Positions 1 through 8,564 of a DNA stretch of 64,000 nucleotides are shown here, piece after piece. Position numbers and translations under genes: made by a program. The stretch spans positions 989,501 to 1,053,500 of the forward strand of contig NZ_BDEL01000001.1 of assembly GCF_001685485.1 (NCBI RefSeq), in the 5' to 3' direction. The notes beneath the pieces were generated by a model. It saw only the letters and a program-made list of their open reading frames with translations. It was not told the DNA's origin and did not search any database. Numbering within the stretch: the stretch's first letter is position 1; the number at the start of each line of letters is the position of its first letter. The stretch comes from Formosa haliotis. Lineage in GTDB: Bacteria; Bacteroidota; Bacteroidia; Flavobacteriales; Flavobacteriaceae.

Positions 1-198
1 GAAGACTTTTCTGAGTTTAGAGATATTTTAAATGAAATGACCGATTACATTATTGATGAGAAAGGCGATGAAGTAATAAGCGAACGCCATCAGAAAGATT
101 TCAAAAAGGATTACGAAACTAATCAAAGTGAAGAACCTGTTGAAGCTGGACATGCTTCTGCTGAAAAATTTACAGATATCGATTTTGATGATATTTAA
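1..198 (+). CDS. C-terminal end of an unidentified protein (partial)
   Basis: The frame is open from the left window edge for 65 codons and ends in TAA at 196-198. The visible tail is hydrophilic and acidic and finishes with DIDFDDI. No domain can be recognised in this fragment, so no function is given. A good intrinsic terminator follows 25 bases downstream, which supports this being the end of a real rightward gene. Confidence 0.6.
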   Translation, partial: EDFSEFRDILNEMTDYIIDEKGDEVISERHQKDFKKDYETNQSEEPVEAGHASAEKFTDIDFDDI

Positions 199-222
199 TT
201 AAAATTGAATATAACTGATACG

Positions 223-250
223 AACCGTTGCTTTTAGTAACGGTTTTTTT
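223..250 (+). terminator. Rho-independent terminator
   Basis: A perfect 7-bp stem, AACCGTT at 223-229 and AACGGTT at 239-245, is followed by a T run. It lies just after the partial gene at the left edge and before the convergent plsC-like gene. Confidence 0.8.
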
Positions 251-274
251 ATGCTCAATCGTCATAATAAAGAA

Positions 275-1312
275 CTACAATTTTACCGCTAGAAGGTCTA
301 CAACAAGAATTGCCATAATACTTAAAAAGGCTATGGCCCACCCCCAACTAAAACCAATAATTAATAGCAATACCAATAACCAAATAGGAACTAAGGTAAC
401 TCCTAAAGCAAACCGAAATGTTCCTACAAACTCCTTTTCCTTTATTTTGGGTTGCGCAACAAATTTCCAGAAAAGATAAACTGGTAACAACATACCCTTT
501 AATACTACGGTAAAACTTGTTTTTGCAGGTTTTAACCATGTTTTTTTGGTTTTAAACCCCTCTCCTTTTTCGCCATGTTTTAAATAATGATTTAGGGCTT
601 TCGGGTTTAAAAAATCTGCGCCTTCGGCTTCTAACTGCTGTAAGCTAGAATCATAATCATCAAAAATATGGGTGGTCAATTCTTTTATTTCGGTTTCTAC
701 ATCCGTTTTCAAGATCTTAACCGCTTCGGTCCTTTCTAAAGTTTTATAACGGTTTGCAGAAATAGGAGCGCCTATATTTAGTAACATACTATCTGCAAAA
801 GCTTCTGGCGAATTGTAGTTCACTCCAACAGGAATTAACTGCAAATCTATATCTGGATGGGTATCTAAAGTACCTAATACAATACGCGTAAACCCTTTGC
901 TAAGCGGGCGGACTTTTCTAATTAAATTATGACTTCCTTCTGGAAAAATAACAAGAGCTTCTCGCCTACTTAATAAGTGTTTACAGGTTTCAAAAATGGC
1001 ATTATTATTCAGTACCGTTTGCCAACCATCGCGTACACGATAAACTGGCAACATATTTAAACTTTTTAAAAATTTAGAAATCCAAGGTTTTTCGAACACC
1101 CCCGCTCGGGTTAAATAATAACAAAATCGTTCTAAACGTGTTGCCATTATTAACGGGTCTAACAAGCCATTTTGATGATTAGAAAGCAGTAAAACCGCTT
1201 TGTTTTTCGGAATAAACTCCGAGCCTTTAACACTTATCTTTTTATAATAAAAAAATAAACCTAAAGTCATATAACTTTTAAGCACCCTTAATTTAATCTG
1301 TTTTAAAATCAT
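275..1312 (-). CDS. 1-acyl-sn-glycerol-3-phosphate acyltransferase family protein (PlsC-like)
   Basis: A membrane-associated acyltransferase that would move a fatty acyl group onto a lysophospholipid or related glycerol-phosphate acceptor. The PlsC motif I appears as NHQNGLLDPL near residue 47; the H-to-D spacing is five residues, as is common in Bacteroidota homologues. FPEGSH follows about 80 residues later as motif III. The last 60 residues contain two hydrophobic membrane segments, an extension beyond a minimal PlsC. The ORF could open at a GTG at 1318, but the ATG two codons later (1312) is the likelier start. The exact acceptor cannot be told from sequence. Confidence 0.85.
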   Translation of the reverse strand: MILKQIKLRVLKSYMTLGLFFYYKKISVKGSEFIPKNKAVLLLSNHQNGLLDPLIMATRLERFCYYLTRAGVFEKPWISKFLKSLNMLPVYRVRDGWQTVLNNNAIFETCKHLLSRREALVIFPEGSHNLIRKVRPLSKGFTRIVLGTLDTHPDIDLQLIPVGVNYNSPEAFADSMLLNIGAPISANRYKTLERTEAVKILKTDVETEIKELTTHIFDDYDSSLQQLEAEGADFLNPKALNHYLKHGEKGEGFKTKKTWLKPAKTSFTVVLKGMLLPVYLFWKFVAQPKIKEKEFVGTFRFALGVTLVPIWLLVLLLIIGFSWGWAIAFLSIMAILVVDLLAVKL

Positions 1313-1500
1313 GCACACTTGTTGTTGGTTTACACCTATAAAAAGCCAAAACTAAAATTAATCTTAATAATAAAATACCATAGCCGAGAAAATTCAATAC
1401 AAATGAAATGCTTAATGGAAAGAGATCAACCTATCTCCATTAAATATCCAACTCGATACCTGATCTAATTGAAAATGTTCCCGTCTATTTTCAACAAATA

Positions 1501-1836
1501 CTACAATACTGGAGTTCCATTTTTAATAGGTTGCTCGGGATGTAAAAGCATAACATCGTTTTCTTTTACTGCACCCAACACCAAACATTCACTCATAAAA
1601 TTTGCAATTTGCTTTTTAGGAAAATTCACAACTGCCACTAATTGTTTGTGCATTAAATCTTCCTTTTTATATAAGGTGGTTATCTGAGCCGATGTTTTTT
1701 TAATACCTAAATCCCCAAAGTCTATGGTTAATTGATAGGCTGGTTTTCTGGCTTTAGGAAAATCATTAATGGCGATAATAGTTCCTACGCGTAAATCAAC
1801 AACACTAAAGTCTTCAAAATTTATAATCGGTTTCAT
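1501..1836 (-). CDS. csaA: tRNA-binding domain protein, CsaA-like
   Basis: A 111-residue single OB-fold protein of the EMAP/Trbp111 type. The signature run VDLRVGTIIAI is near residue 13 and is followed by the LxxDFG and NFPKKQI segments seen in CsaA. Family members dimerise, bind tRNA and have been described as secretion-related chaperones. The length equals that of other CsaA proteins. It is a single-gene unit divergent from the thioredoxin-fold gene at 1882. Confidence 0.85.
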   Translation of the reverse strand: MKPIINFEDFSVVDLRVGTIIAINDFPKARKPAYQLTIDFGDLGIKKTSAQITTLYKKEDLMHKQLVAVVNFPKKQIANFMSECLVLGAVKENDVMLLHPEQPIKNGTPVL

Positions 1837-1881
1837 TTTTTAAAAGTACAAATTATTACGAACTTTGATAAAAACAGAATT

Positions 1882-2439
1882 ATGGCCGACACACCTTCTA
1901 ATATGATGCCCCTTGGAACGCAAGCTCCAGATTTCAATTTACTAGATACCGTTTCTAATCAATTCAAATCCTTAAGTCAACTTAAAGGCACACATGCCAC
2001 TGTTATCTTTTTTATTTGTAACCATTGTCCGTTTGTTATTCATGTAAATTCCGAACTCGTTTCACTAGCAAAAGATTACAAGGCACAAGGGGTTAACTGT
2101 ATTGCCATTTCTAGCAATGATATTGAAATGTATCCGCAAGATGCGCCCGATAAAATGAAAATAAATGCTAAAGAGCAAGGTTATCCTTTTCCGTATTTGT
2201 TCGATGATACTCAGGCGGTAGCCCATGCCTACAATGCTGCGTGCACACCCGATTTTTATGTGTTTGATGAAGATTTAAAACTGAAATATCGCGGACAATT
2301 AGACGATTCTAGGCCAGGAAATTCACTTCCTGTAACGGGTAAAGACATCCGCCATGCCTTAGATTGTATCCTTGAAAATAAAGAAAATACAGCACTACAA
2401 AAACCGAGTATTGGCTGTAGTATAAAATGGTTTAAATAA
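1882..2439 (+). CDS. Thioredoxin-fold redoxin family protein (AhpC/TSA-like)
   Basis: A 185-residue peroxiredoxin-like protein without a signal peptide, so cytoplasmic. The AhpC/TSA start PLGTQAPDFNLLD is at residues 11-23. The active-site region reads FFICNHCPFV, giving a CNHC pair in place of the usual CxxC or PxxxTxxC. This subgroup is annotated only as thioredoxin family protein, and its substrate is unknown. Its 3' end lies 3 bases from the convergent DinB-like gene. Confidence 0.8.
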   Translation: MADTPSNMMPLGTQAPDFNLLDTVSNQFKSLSQLKGTHATVIFFICNHCPFVIHVNSELVSLAKDYKAQGVNCIAISSNDIEMYPQDAPDKMKINAKEQGYPFPYLFDDTQAVAHAYNAACTPDFYVFDEDLKLKYRGQLDDSRPGNSLPVTGKDIRHALDCILENKENTALQKPSIGCSIKWFK

Positions 2440-2442
2440 CCA

Positions 2443-2994
2443 TTACATTTTAATCCAGCCTTTACGTTCTAACGCTTTTACTATATGAGCAAAATGATGA
2501 TTGCTGTGCCACGCATAAATACCTATATTTTCTTTTAGTGGCACAACTTTATTGGTTTCTGGATGAATGAAACTTTTATTTAAATCCGTTTCACTTAAAG
2601 ATTTTAAAAGGTAAACTAAACGCTTATGAACCGCCTCTATATGTAATAGCGACATACTCACTGGCGCATTAATAGCATCTTCTAAATTAGACCAGTTATC
2701 TTGATTGTAAGCCTTAATAACCGGAGTATCCTCTGTTAAACTCCATTTAAACCGGGTGTAACTATGATGGTGACTATCTGCTATATGATGGACCAATTGC
2801 CTAATCGTCCAACCTTCTGGTCGATATTCTGTATCTAATTGAAAATCGGTTAACGGTTTCACTAAAGCATTTAATCGCGATGGAAATCGGTTTAACACAT
2901 CGATCCACGCTTTAACATCTTTATCTGTAATTGGGTTAGGACATTCAAACTGACCTATTGGGTATTTAAGTGATTCTAGAGTTTCCATAACCAT
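2443..2994 (-). CDS. DinB/YfiT-like putative metal-dependent hydrolase (bacillithiol transferase family)
   Basis: A 183-residue four-helix-bundle protein of the DinB/YfiT superfamily. Metal-binding histidines are visible in HHIADSHHH (near residue 70) and WHSNHHFAHI (near residue 162), the pattern of YfiT/BstA. BstA proteins move thiol cofactors to electrophiles, and the YfiT structure binds Ni or Zn. Whether this organism makes bacillithiol cannot be judged here. Two in-frame ATGs (residues 1 and 3) compete as the start. Confidence 0.8.
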   Translation of the reverse strand: MVMETLESLKYPIGQFECPNPITDKDVKAWIDVLNRFPSRLNALVKPLTDFQLDTEYRPEGWTIRQLVHHIADSHHHSYTRFKWSLTEDTPVIKAYNQDNWSNLEDAINAPVSMSLLHIEAVHKRLVYLLKSLSETDLNKSFIHPETNKVVPLKENIGIYAWHSNHHFAHIVKALERKGWIKM

Positions 2995-3018
2995 TGCATT
3001 TTACTATAAAAAGTGTTT

Positions 3019-4254
3019 TTAAAACGAATACATAAAGCCAAAACTAATTCGCATAGCATCTCGGCTTTTATCGTTAGAAAGATACAAATCATTTGCCAAA
3101 CCATCAATAGCCAATGTCTTTACCCCGTAATCTAATTCTAATCCAACAGTCATACGTTCGTAAGCATCATACATAAAATTAAACAAGCCATAATATTGTA
3201 AATGGTCTACATTTCCATTTAAATAAACATCATCTAAATCGGTGTTTACATCCGTAACAAGTACCCTAGAAACATCTTTTAATTTAAAATTTGTATAGCC
3301 CAATACGGCATTGGCATGAAGTTTTTTTGTGATATAATACTCGTAAGATGCCCAGCCACCAAAAGCGGGTGTTGCAGTAAATTCGGAATTGGTTGCTGCA
3401 TACCCGTCATAACCTCGGCCTCCAATAGTAGTCATATAGGCAGTAATACCTTTACCACCTATAAACTGAAACTGCACATTGTTATTTCTCTCAGATTTAT
3501 AAATACCACTTACCGTAAATCCATAGCCTATAAAATTATCGATTTCACCTTCAAGTTTATATCTAATATTTCTAAATATAGAGGACACTCTTAAATGTCC
3601 CCAATCTCTATTATATTTCAAGGCTGCCGTAACATCTGGTGTTACCTGAGGAACTTCCTCAACTAAGGGTTTAAATTCTAAAAACGATTCGTAATCGGCT
3701 ACAGGAGCTTCTAAACTCACCTGATAAATAAAATCTGGATTCCGAAACGTGTTAGAATATTTTACATGAGGATTTCGTACCCAAACCCCAGAAGGAGGTC
3801 CTTCCCATTCCATAATATTAGGCCAAATATCTTCATCTCCAAAATTATTCCAAGTCTGCCCTATTTGCCAATGTTCGGTTTCTACATAAGCTTTTCTTAA
3901 CCTTATTCTACCATTCCCTCCCCAAAAATCGGATTCAACTACAGCCGTCAACATTCTGCCATTTTTCATGATATACGTGGACTGTAATTTAATTTGGGTT
4001 TGGTACATATCAATGCTCAGACTTTTAGTGTCATCGGTACCAAAGACATTTATATACCCAACATTAAAGGTATCATTATCTTGAAGGCCGCCAAAAATAT
4101 CAAAATAACCATTGAGTTTCATGTTAACACCCAAACTACTTTTTAATTTAGGAATACCATCTATAGAGTCTTTAGAAGCTATAGTTAAAAACGGATCTTG
4201 TGCAAAAGCGAACAGCCCGATGCAAAAACAAATTGTGGTTAGTAGGAGTTTCAT
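3019..4254 (-). CDS. DcaP-like outer-membrane porin
   Basis: A 411-residue secreted beta-barrel protein. Residues 1-18 form a signal peptide ending FAFAQ. The mature part alternates polar and hydrophobic residues and ends in aromatic FMYSF, the usual outer-membrane C-terminus. The block RIRLRKAYVETEHWQIGQTW followed by a PxxxEWEGPPSG loop matches the DcaP-type trimeric porins, which carry dicarboxylate-like small solutes. The substrate is not predictable. Confidence 0.7.
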   Translation of the reverse strand: MKLLLTTICFCIGLFAFAQDPFLTIASKDSIDGIPKLKSSLGVNMKLNGYFDIFGGLQDNDTFNVGYINVFGTDDTKSLSIDMYQTQIKLQSTYIMKNGRMLTAVVESDFWGGNGRIRLRKAYVETEHWQIGQTWNNFGDEDIWPNIMEWEGPPSGVWVRNPHVKYSNTFRNPDFIYQVSLEAPVADYESFLEFKPLVEEVPQVTPDVTAALKYNRDWGHLRVSSIFRNIRYKLEGEIDNFIGYGFTVSGIYKSERNNNVQFQFIGGKGITAYMTTIGGRGYDGYAATNSEFTATPAFGGWASYEYYITKKLHANAVLGYTNFKLKDVSRVLVTDVNTDLDDVYLNGNVDHLQYYGLFNFMYDAYERMTVGLELDYGVKTLAIDGLANDLYLSNDKSRDAMRISFGFMYSF

Positions 4255-4320
4255 TGCATATTGGTTTTAGAATATGAAATTACTCTAATTTAAAGAATCT
4301 CCTAAAAAATACGCATAAAA

Positions 4321-4348
4321 AAAGCTGCTAAAAAGCAGCTTTTTAATA
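4321..4348 (-). terminator. Rho-independent terminator of the immunophilin gene
   Basis: A perfect 9-bp stem (AAAGCTGCT at 4321-4329, AGCAGCTTT at 4334-4342) with an AAAA loop. A and T runs lie on both sides, so it can act on either strand, and it sits 20 bases past the stop of the leftward PPIase gene. Confidence 0.85.
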
Positions 4349-4368
4349 TTAATTAAAATGAAGTAAAC

Positions 4369-5304
4369 TTATTTTACATCCATTAATTCTACATCGAAAA
4401 TAAGTGTAGCATGTGGAGGAATTACACCACCTGCTCCTTGTGCACCATATCCTAAATCGCTAGGAATTACTAAACGTGCTTTATCGCCAACTTCTAATAA
4501 CTGTATACCTTCATCCCATCCAGGAATAACTTGACCTACACCTATTGGAAATTCAATTGGTTCTTTACGCTTATAAGACGAATCGAAAACGGTACCGTCT
4601 TGTAATTGCCCCTTATAGTGTACAGAAACTGTTTGTCCTGTTTTTGCTTTTTTACCACTTTTAGATGCTTGTAGCACTTGGTAACGCAAACCACTATCGG
4701 TTTTATTAAATCCGGCAGAGATTTTATCTAATTCTGCTTCTTGCTTAGCTTTAGCTTCTGCTAAAAGCTTTTCGCGAGCGCCTTCGAAAGTTCTAAACGC
4801 TTCAACAGCATTAAAATCTTCTGCAGCTTTACCTACTCTAATTATCTCTAAATTCTCAATCGCATCTCCTTGTGCAATCGCGTCAACAATATCTTGCCCT
4901 TCAACAACATGGCCAAACACAGTATGTGCATTATCTAACCAAGGCGTTTCAACATGCGTTATAAAAAACTGACTTCCGTTTGTACCAGGACCAGCATTAG
5001 CCATAGAAAGAATTCCTGGACGATCGTGCTTTAAGTCTGGGTGAAATTCATCGGCGAATTTATATCCTGGATTTCCAGTACCTGTACCTTGAGGACACCC
5101 CCCTTGAATCATAAAATCTGGTATCACACGGTGAAATTTCAAGCCATCGTAATATGGTTTTCCTTGTGGCTTTGCCGAGTTTTCTAAATTACCTTCTGCT
5201 AAAGCTACAAAGTTTCCTACCGTACCAGGTGTTTTTTCGAATTCTAAAGCTACTAAAATGTCGCCTTTTGTAGTTTTAAATTTTGCGTATAAACCGTCTT
5301 GCAT
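4369..5304 (-). CDS. Dual-family peptidyl-prolyl isomerase (cyclophilin-FKBP fusion)
   Basis: A 311-residue prolyl isomerase with two unrelated catalytic domains. Residues 6-160 are cyclophilin: [13 protein letters not shown] gives the catalytic Arg at 59, then NGSQFFIT and HTVFGHV. Residues 205-311 are [28 protein letters not shown] and [25 protein letters not shown] charged Ala/Lys/Glu-rich helix near residues 170-195 joins them. There is no signal peptide, so it acts in the cytoplasm. This order, cyclophilin first, is the CFBP class of dual-family immunophilins known from Flavobacterium. A CAAATATA box (-7 on the minus strand) lies 23 bases upstream. Confidence 0.93.
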   Translation of the reverse strand: MQDGLYAKFKTTKGDILVALEFEKTPGTVGNFVALAEGNLENSAKPQGKPYYDGLKFHRVIPDFMIQGGCPQGTGTGNPGYKFADEFHPDLKHDRPGILSMANAGPGTNGSQFFITHVETPWLDNAHTVFGHVVEGQDIVDAIAQGDAIENLEIIRVGKAAEDFNAVEAFRTFEGAREKLLAEAKAKQEAELDKISAGFNKTDSGLRYQVLQASKSGKKAKTGQTVSVHYKGQLQDGTVFDSSYKRKEPIEFPIGVGQVIPGWDEGIQLLEVGDKARLVIPSDLGYGAQGAGGVIPPHATLIFDVELMDVK

Positions 5305-5326
5305 TTGTTTCTATTTTTATGAGCGG

Positions 5327-5334
5327 CAAATATA
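5327..5334 (-). promoter_or_regulatory. -7 box for the dual immunophilin gene
   Basis: On the minus strand this reads TATATTTG, an exact match to the Bacteroidota TAnnTTTG -7 consensus, 23 bases before the ATG. No clear -33 TTG was seen. Confidence 0.6.
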
Positions 5335-5458
5335 GAAAAATGATTCGCCATTTAAAACAATCTGCACGTTATGATGTTGTTAAAAACCAAAACACAATAC
5401 ATAGATTTTACACCAAATAATTATGGCTTTTAAAGACGCCTTTCCTTTAAAATTGAAA

Positions 5459-6026
5459 TTATTTTAAAGCTGCATGATAAAATTGCAACCCTAAATTGGC
5501 CTTGTTATTAAAATCGAAGAGCGTAGCATTGTCCCAATGCGAACCCGATCCCCAAAGGGTGTTACAATGGGTAGACACCCAAGCAGGCTCCCAATATACT
5601 AGTCCTTCTCCACCAGTGTCTTTAATGATTTCGGCCTGGGCGATCAGGAAATGTCCAAGAATCCAAATAATAAAAATCTAACAACACCTGCATGCCTAAT
5701 TTTTTCGCTCTAGAAATAGACTTTTTCACATCATCGTAGTTAGAATAATGGGTCCAGGTTGGGTTATGCCATAAACGAACACGAATCAAATTAGCTCCAC
5801 AATCGCTAAAAATTTTATAAGGATCTTCGGCAACACCGATTTCGTTTTTATAAATAGCACCACAATCTTCCATTTCATTCACATAAGATAAATCTGCACC
5901 ATAATAAAATGAAGTAAGAACTTCTGGACTTTCAATTTCTGGTATGTTTTGCCGAACTTGATCTGAACCACAAGCGACAAAAAAGATATAAAATAAGAGT
6001 GAAAGCGTTAAATATTCCATTTTCAT
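5459..6026 (-). pseudogene. Remnant of a GH53 arabinogalactan endo-beta-1,4-galactanase lipoprotein gene
   Basis: Residues 1-19 are a lipoprotein signal (FFVAC, Cys19). FYYGADLSYVNEMED, NLIRVRLWHNPTW and VLLDFYYLDSWTFPD then match the N-terminal part of family GH53. The frame ends at a stop near 5622. In another frame from about 5645 to 5459 the sequence encodes AEIIKDTGGEGLVYWEPAWV and the tail to a TAA, which is the C-terminal part of GH53. About 200 residues carrying the catalytic glutamates are missing, and the join is out of frame. This is best explained by an internal deletion. Confidence 0.85.
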
Positions 6027-6404
6027 GTGCTGAAATGATTAAAATTTCGAATAAAGTGAGATGAAACTGTAAAAAAATATCTAATTTCTATTAATTTTTT
6101 TTTACCTCATAAATTTACAGAAAAACACTCAAATCTGTGGTTAAAAACCCAAAAAGGAAGACCTAAATTTTAACAAATTTACACTTCATTAAAACGGCTG
6201 TATTTCACTGACACAGATTGGTTTACCAGTTTTAAAATTGTAAAAAAATACGGATTTTGTTTTATTAAAAATCTCGTTTTCAATACACTACAAAAATTTA
6301 ACACGAAAACGTTTTCAATTTAACACAAAAATAATTTTAATTTTTTTTTCGCTTAAAATGTTAAAATTTAAGAAAACTATAACCTTAAAGCAGGGCTAAA
6401 ATTG
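6027..6404. other. Long AT-rich gap between the GH53 remnant and pta
   Basis: No gene is supported here. The stretch is very AT-rich with several poly-T and poly-A runs. It contains a perfect 12-bp palindrome at 6305-6316 and a matching half site near 6275-6283 (CGTTTTCAAT), described separately. Confidence 0.6.
6305..6316. promoter_or_regulatory. LacI-type operator candidate
   Basis: GAAAACGTTTTC is a perfect 12-bp palindrome centred on CG, the general shape of LacI/CcpA-family operators. A half site with the same CGTTTTCAAT sequence lies about 30 bases to the left. It sits 90 bases before the pta -7 box and 280 bases before the GH53 remnant, so either gene could have been its target. Confidence 0.35.
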
Positions 6405-6405
6405 T

Positions 6406-6413
6406 TAATTTTG
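6406..6413 (+). promoter_or_regulatory. -7 box for pta-ackA
   Basis: TAATTTTG matches the Bacteroidota -7 consensus TAnnTTTG. It would place the transcript start near 6420. That is downstream of the GTG at 6413 and so supports the ATG at 6437 as the pta start. Confidence 0.6.
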
Positions 6414-6436
6414 TGCCAAATAAAATACACATAGTG

Positions 6437-8530
6437 ATGAGCAAAGGACTTTATATTGCCACCTTGGAACCCAACAGTGGAAAATCTATTATTTCGCTTG
6501 GTTTAATGCAAAACCTTTTAGGTAAAACCGCCAAAGTTGCCTACTTCAGGCCAATTATTGACAAAGATGCTAACGATAAACGAGATAATCATATCGATAC
6601 ATTAATGTCTCATTTTAATTTAGATATTCCTTATACCGAAACTTACGCCTTAACACGTAATGAAATCATTCAAAATAGAAATTCTGGAAACATCGGAAGT
6701 TCTATAGATACAATAATTAAAAAGTATAAGGCGTTAGAAGACAAGTACGATTTTATTTTAGTAGAAGGTACCGATTTCTTAGGAGAAGGTAGTGTATTTG
6801 AATTTGATTGGAATGTAAATATTGCAAAAAACTTAGGTTTACCAACATTAATTGTAAGCACAGGTGTCGATAAAACCTTAGAAGAATTTACTAACAACAT
6901 TGAAATGGCTTATAAAAGTTATAAAAGTCACGATGTTGAAGTACTTGCTTTAATTGCTAATAAAATTGAACCTCAAAATATTGATGCGCTTCAAAAATCA
7001 TTAAAAAGTTTTACACCAGACAATGTAGAAGTTATAGCCATTCCTATGGTAAAATCTTTAGCCTCTCCTACTATGAAGGAGATTAAAGAAACTTTAAACG
7101 GGAATGTTCTTTTTGGAGATGCTCATTTAGGGAATCTTTCTGGAAAATTTGCTGTTGGAGCTATGCAATTGCGAAATTTCCTTACACATATAGACGAAGG
7201 ATCTGTAGTAATTACTCCTGGTGATCGTGCCGATTTAATTTTAGGTTCTTTACAAGCTCATATTTCTAGTAATTACCCAAATATTTCTGGTATTATTTTA
7301 ACTGGAGGAATTCTTCCAGAAGAACCAATTTTAAAATTAATTGACGGTTTAACAACTGTTGTGCCTATCATTTCTGTAAACGATGGTACATTTAATACAA
7401 CACATAGAATCGGGAATATTAAATCGAATATCTATGCAGAAAGTAAAACCAAGATATTAACGTCTATTGAAACGTTCCAAAAACATGTGCCTGTAGAAAA
7501 CTTGTTAGAAAAACTTTCGTCTTTCGAAAACAAGGTGATTACACCACGTATGTTCCAATACAACTTAATACAAAAAGCACGAAAAGTAAAAAAACGTATT
7601 GTTTTACCTGAAGCGTCAGACCCACGTATTTTAACTGCGGCAGCGCGTTTAGAAGTTTTAGATTTAGTTGATATTATTTTATTAGGTAATCCTAAAGAAA
7701 TTAAAGAAAAAGCTACCGAACTAGGCTTGACTTTAGATTACAATAAAACAAAAGTTATTTTCCCTTCAGATTACGAGAAATTCGAAGACTATGTAGAAAC
7801 CTTCTACGAATTACGTAAACATAAAAATGTAAACATGGATATGGCTAGAGACATGATGAACGATGTGTCTTATTTCGGTACCATGATGATTTACAAAAAC
7901 GACGCCGACGGAATGGTTTCTGGAGCGGTTAACACTACAGGACACACCATTCTACCTGCATTACAATTTATTAAAACAAAACCAGAATGTTCTATTGTTT
8001 CGTCTGTATTCTTTATGTGCTTAGACGACCGTGTTTCTGTATTTGGTGATTGTGCTATTAACCCTAATCCAAATGCTGCACAGTTAGCAGAAATTGCTAT
8101 TTCTTCTGCAAGAAGCTCTGAAGCCTTTGGTATAGAACCTCGTGTTGCCATGTTATCTTACTCTTCTGGATCTTCTGGAAAGGGTGAAGATGTAGACAAG
8201 GTAAGAGAAGCTACAGAAATTGTAAGAAAACAATGTCCAGATCTTAAAATTGAAGGTCCAATTCAATATGATGCGGCTGTAGACTTAAAAGTTGGTCAAA
8301 GTAAAATGCCAGGATCAGATGTTGCTGGGCAAGCTACCGTGCTTATTTTCCCTGATTTAAATACAGGAAATAACACTTACAAAGCCGTGCAAAGAGAAAC
8401 TGGAGCCTTAGCAATTGGCCCAATGTTACAAGGTTTAAACAAGCCTGTTAACGATTTAAGCCGTGGTTGTACCGTAGACGATATATTTAACACTGTAATT
8501 TTAACGGCTATTCAAGCACAAGGTATTTAA
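6437..8530 (+). CDS. pta: Phosphate acetyltransferase (long, three-domain form)
   Basis: Converts acetyl-CoA and phosphate to acetyl phosphate, the first step of the acetate pathway. The 697-residue product has an N-terminal BioD-like P-loop domain (LEPNSGKS near residue 10), a middle DRTGG domain (about 215-330) and a C-terminal PTA catalytic domain (about 380-697). The latter contains KKRIVLPEASDPRILTAA and the conserved SYSSGSSGKGEDVDKVREA block. The frame could be extended to a GTG at 6413, but a -7 box overlaps that codon, so the ATG at 6437 was chosen. ackA follows after 34 bases and is surely cotranscribed. Confidence 0.95.
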   Translation: MSKGLYIATLEPNSGKSIISLGLMQNLLGKTAKVAYFRPIIDKDANDKRDNHIDTLMSHFNLDIPYTETYALTRNEIIQNRNSGNIGSSIDTIIKKYKALEDKYDFILVEGTDFLGEGSVFEFDWNVNIAKNLGLPTLIVSTGVDKTLEEFTNNIEMAYKSYKSHDVEVLALIANKIEPQNIDALQKSLKSFTPDNVEVIAIPMVKSLASPTMKEIKETLNGNVLFGDAHLGNLSGKFAVGAMQLRNFLTHIDEGSVVITPGDRADLILGSLQAHISSNYPNISGIILTGGILPEEPILKLIDGLTTVVPIISVNDGTFNTTHRIGNIKSNIYAESKTKILTSIETFQKHVPVENLLEKLSSFENKVITPRMFQYNLIQKARKVKKRIVLPEASDPRILTAAARLEVLDLVDIILLGNPKEIKEKATELGLTLDYNKTKVIFPSDYEKFEDYVETFYELRKHKNVNMDMARDMMNDVSYFGTMMIYKNDADGMVSGAVNTTGHTILPALQFIKTKPECSIVSSVFFMCLDDRVSVFGDCAINPNPNAAQLAEIAISSARSSEAFGIEPRVAMLSYSSGSSGKGEDVDKVREATEIVRKQCPDLKIEGPIQYDAAVDLKVGQSKMPGSDVAGQATVLIFPDLNTGNNTYKAVQRETGALAIGPMLQGLNKPVNDLSRGCTVDDIFNTVILTAIQAQGI

Positions 8531-8564
8531 TACTCACTATTATTATAATTATATAAAAACACAC

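Noticed and set aside
228..479. An 83-codon plus-strand frame at the left edge
   Set aside because: It starts inside a terminator and is antisense to the C-terminal end of the PlsC-like gene.
5496..5681. A 61-codon plus-strand frame
   Set aside because: It is antisense to the surviving C-terminal part of the GH53 remnant.
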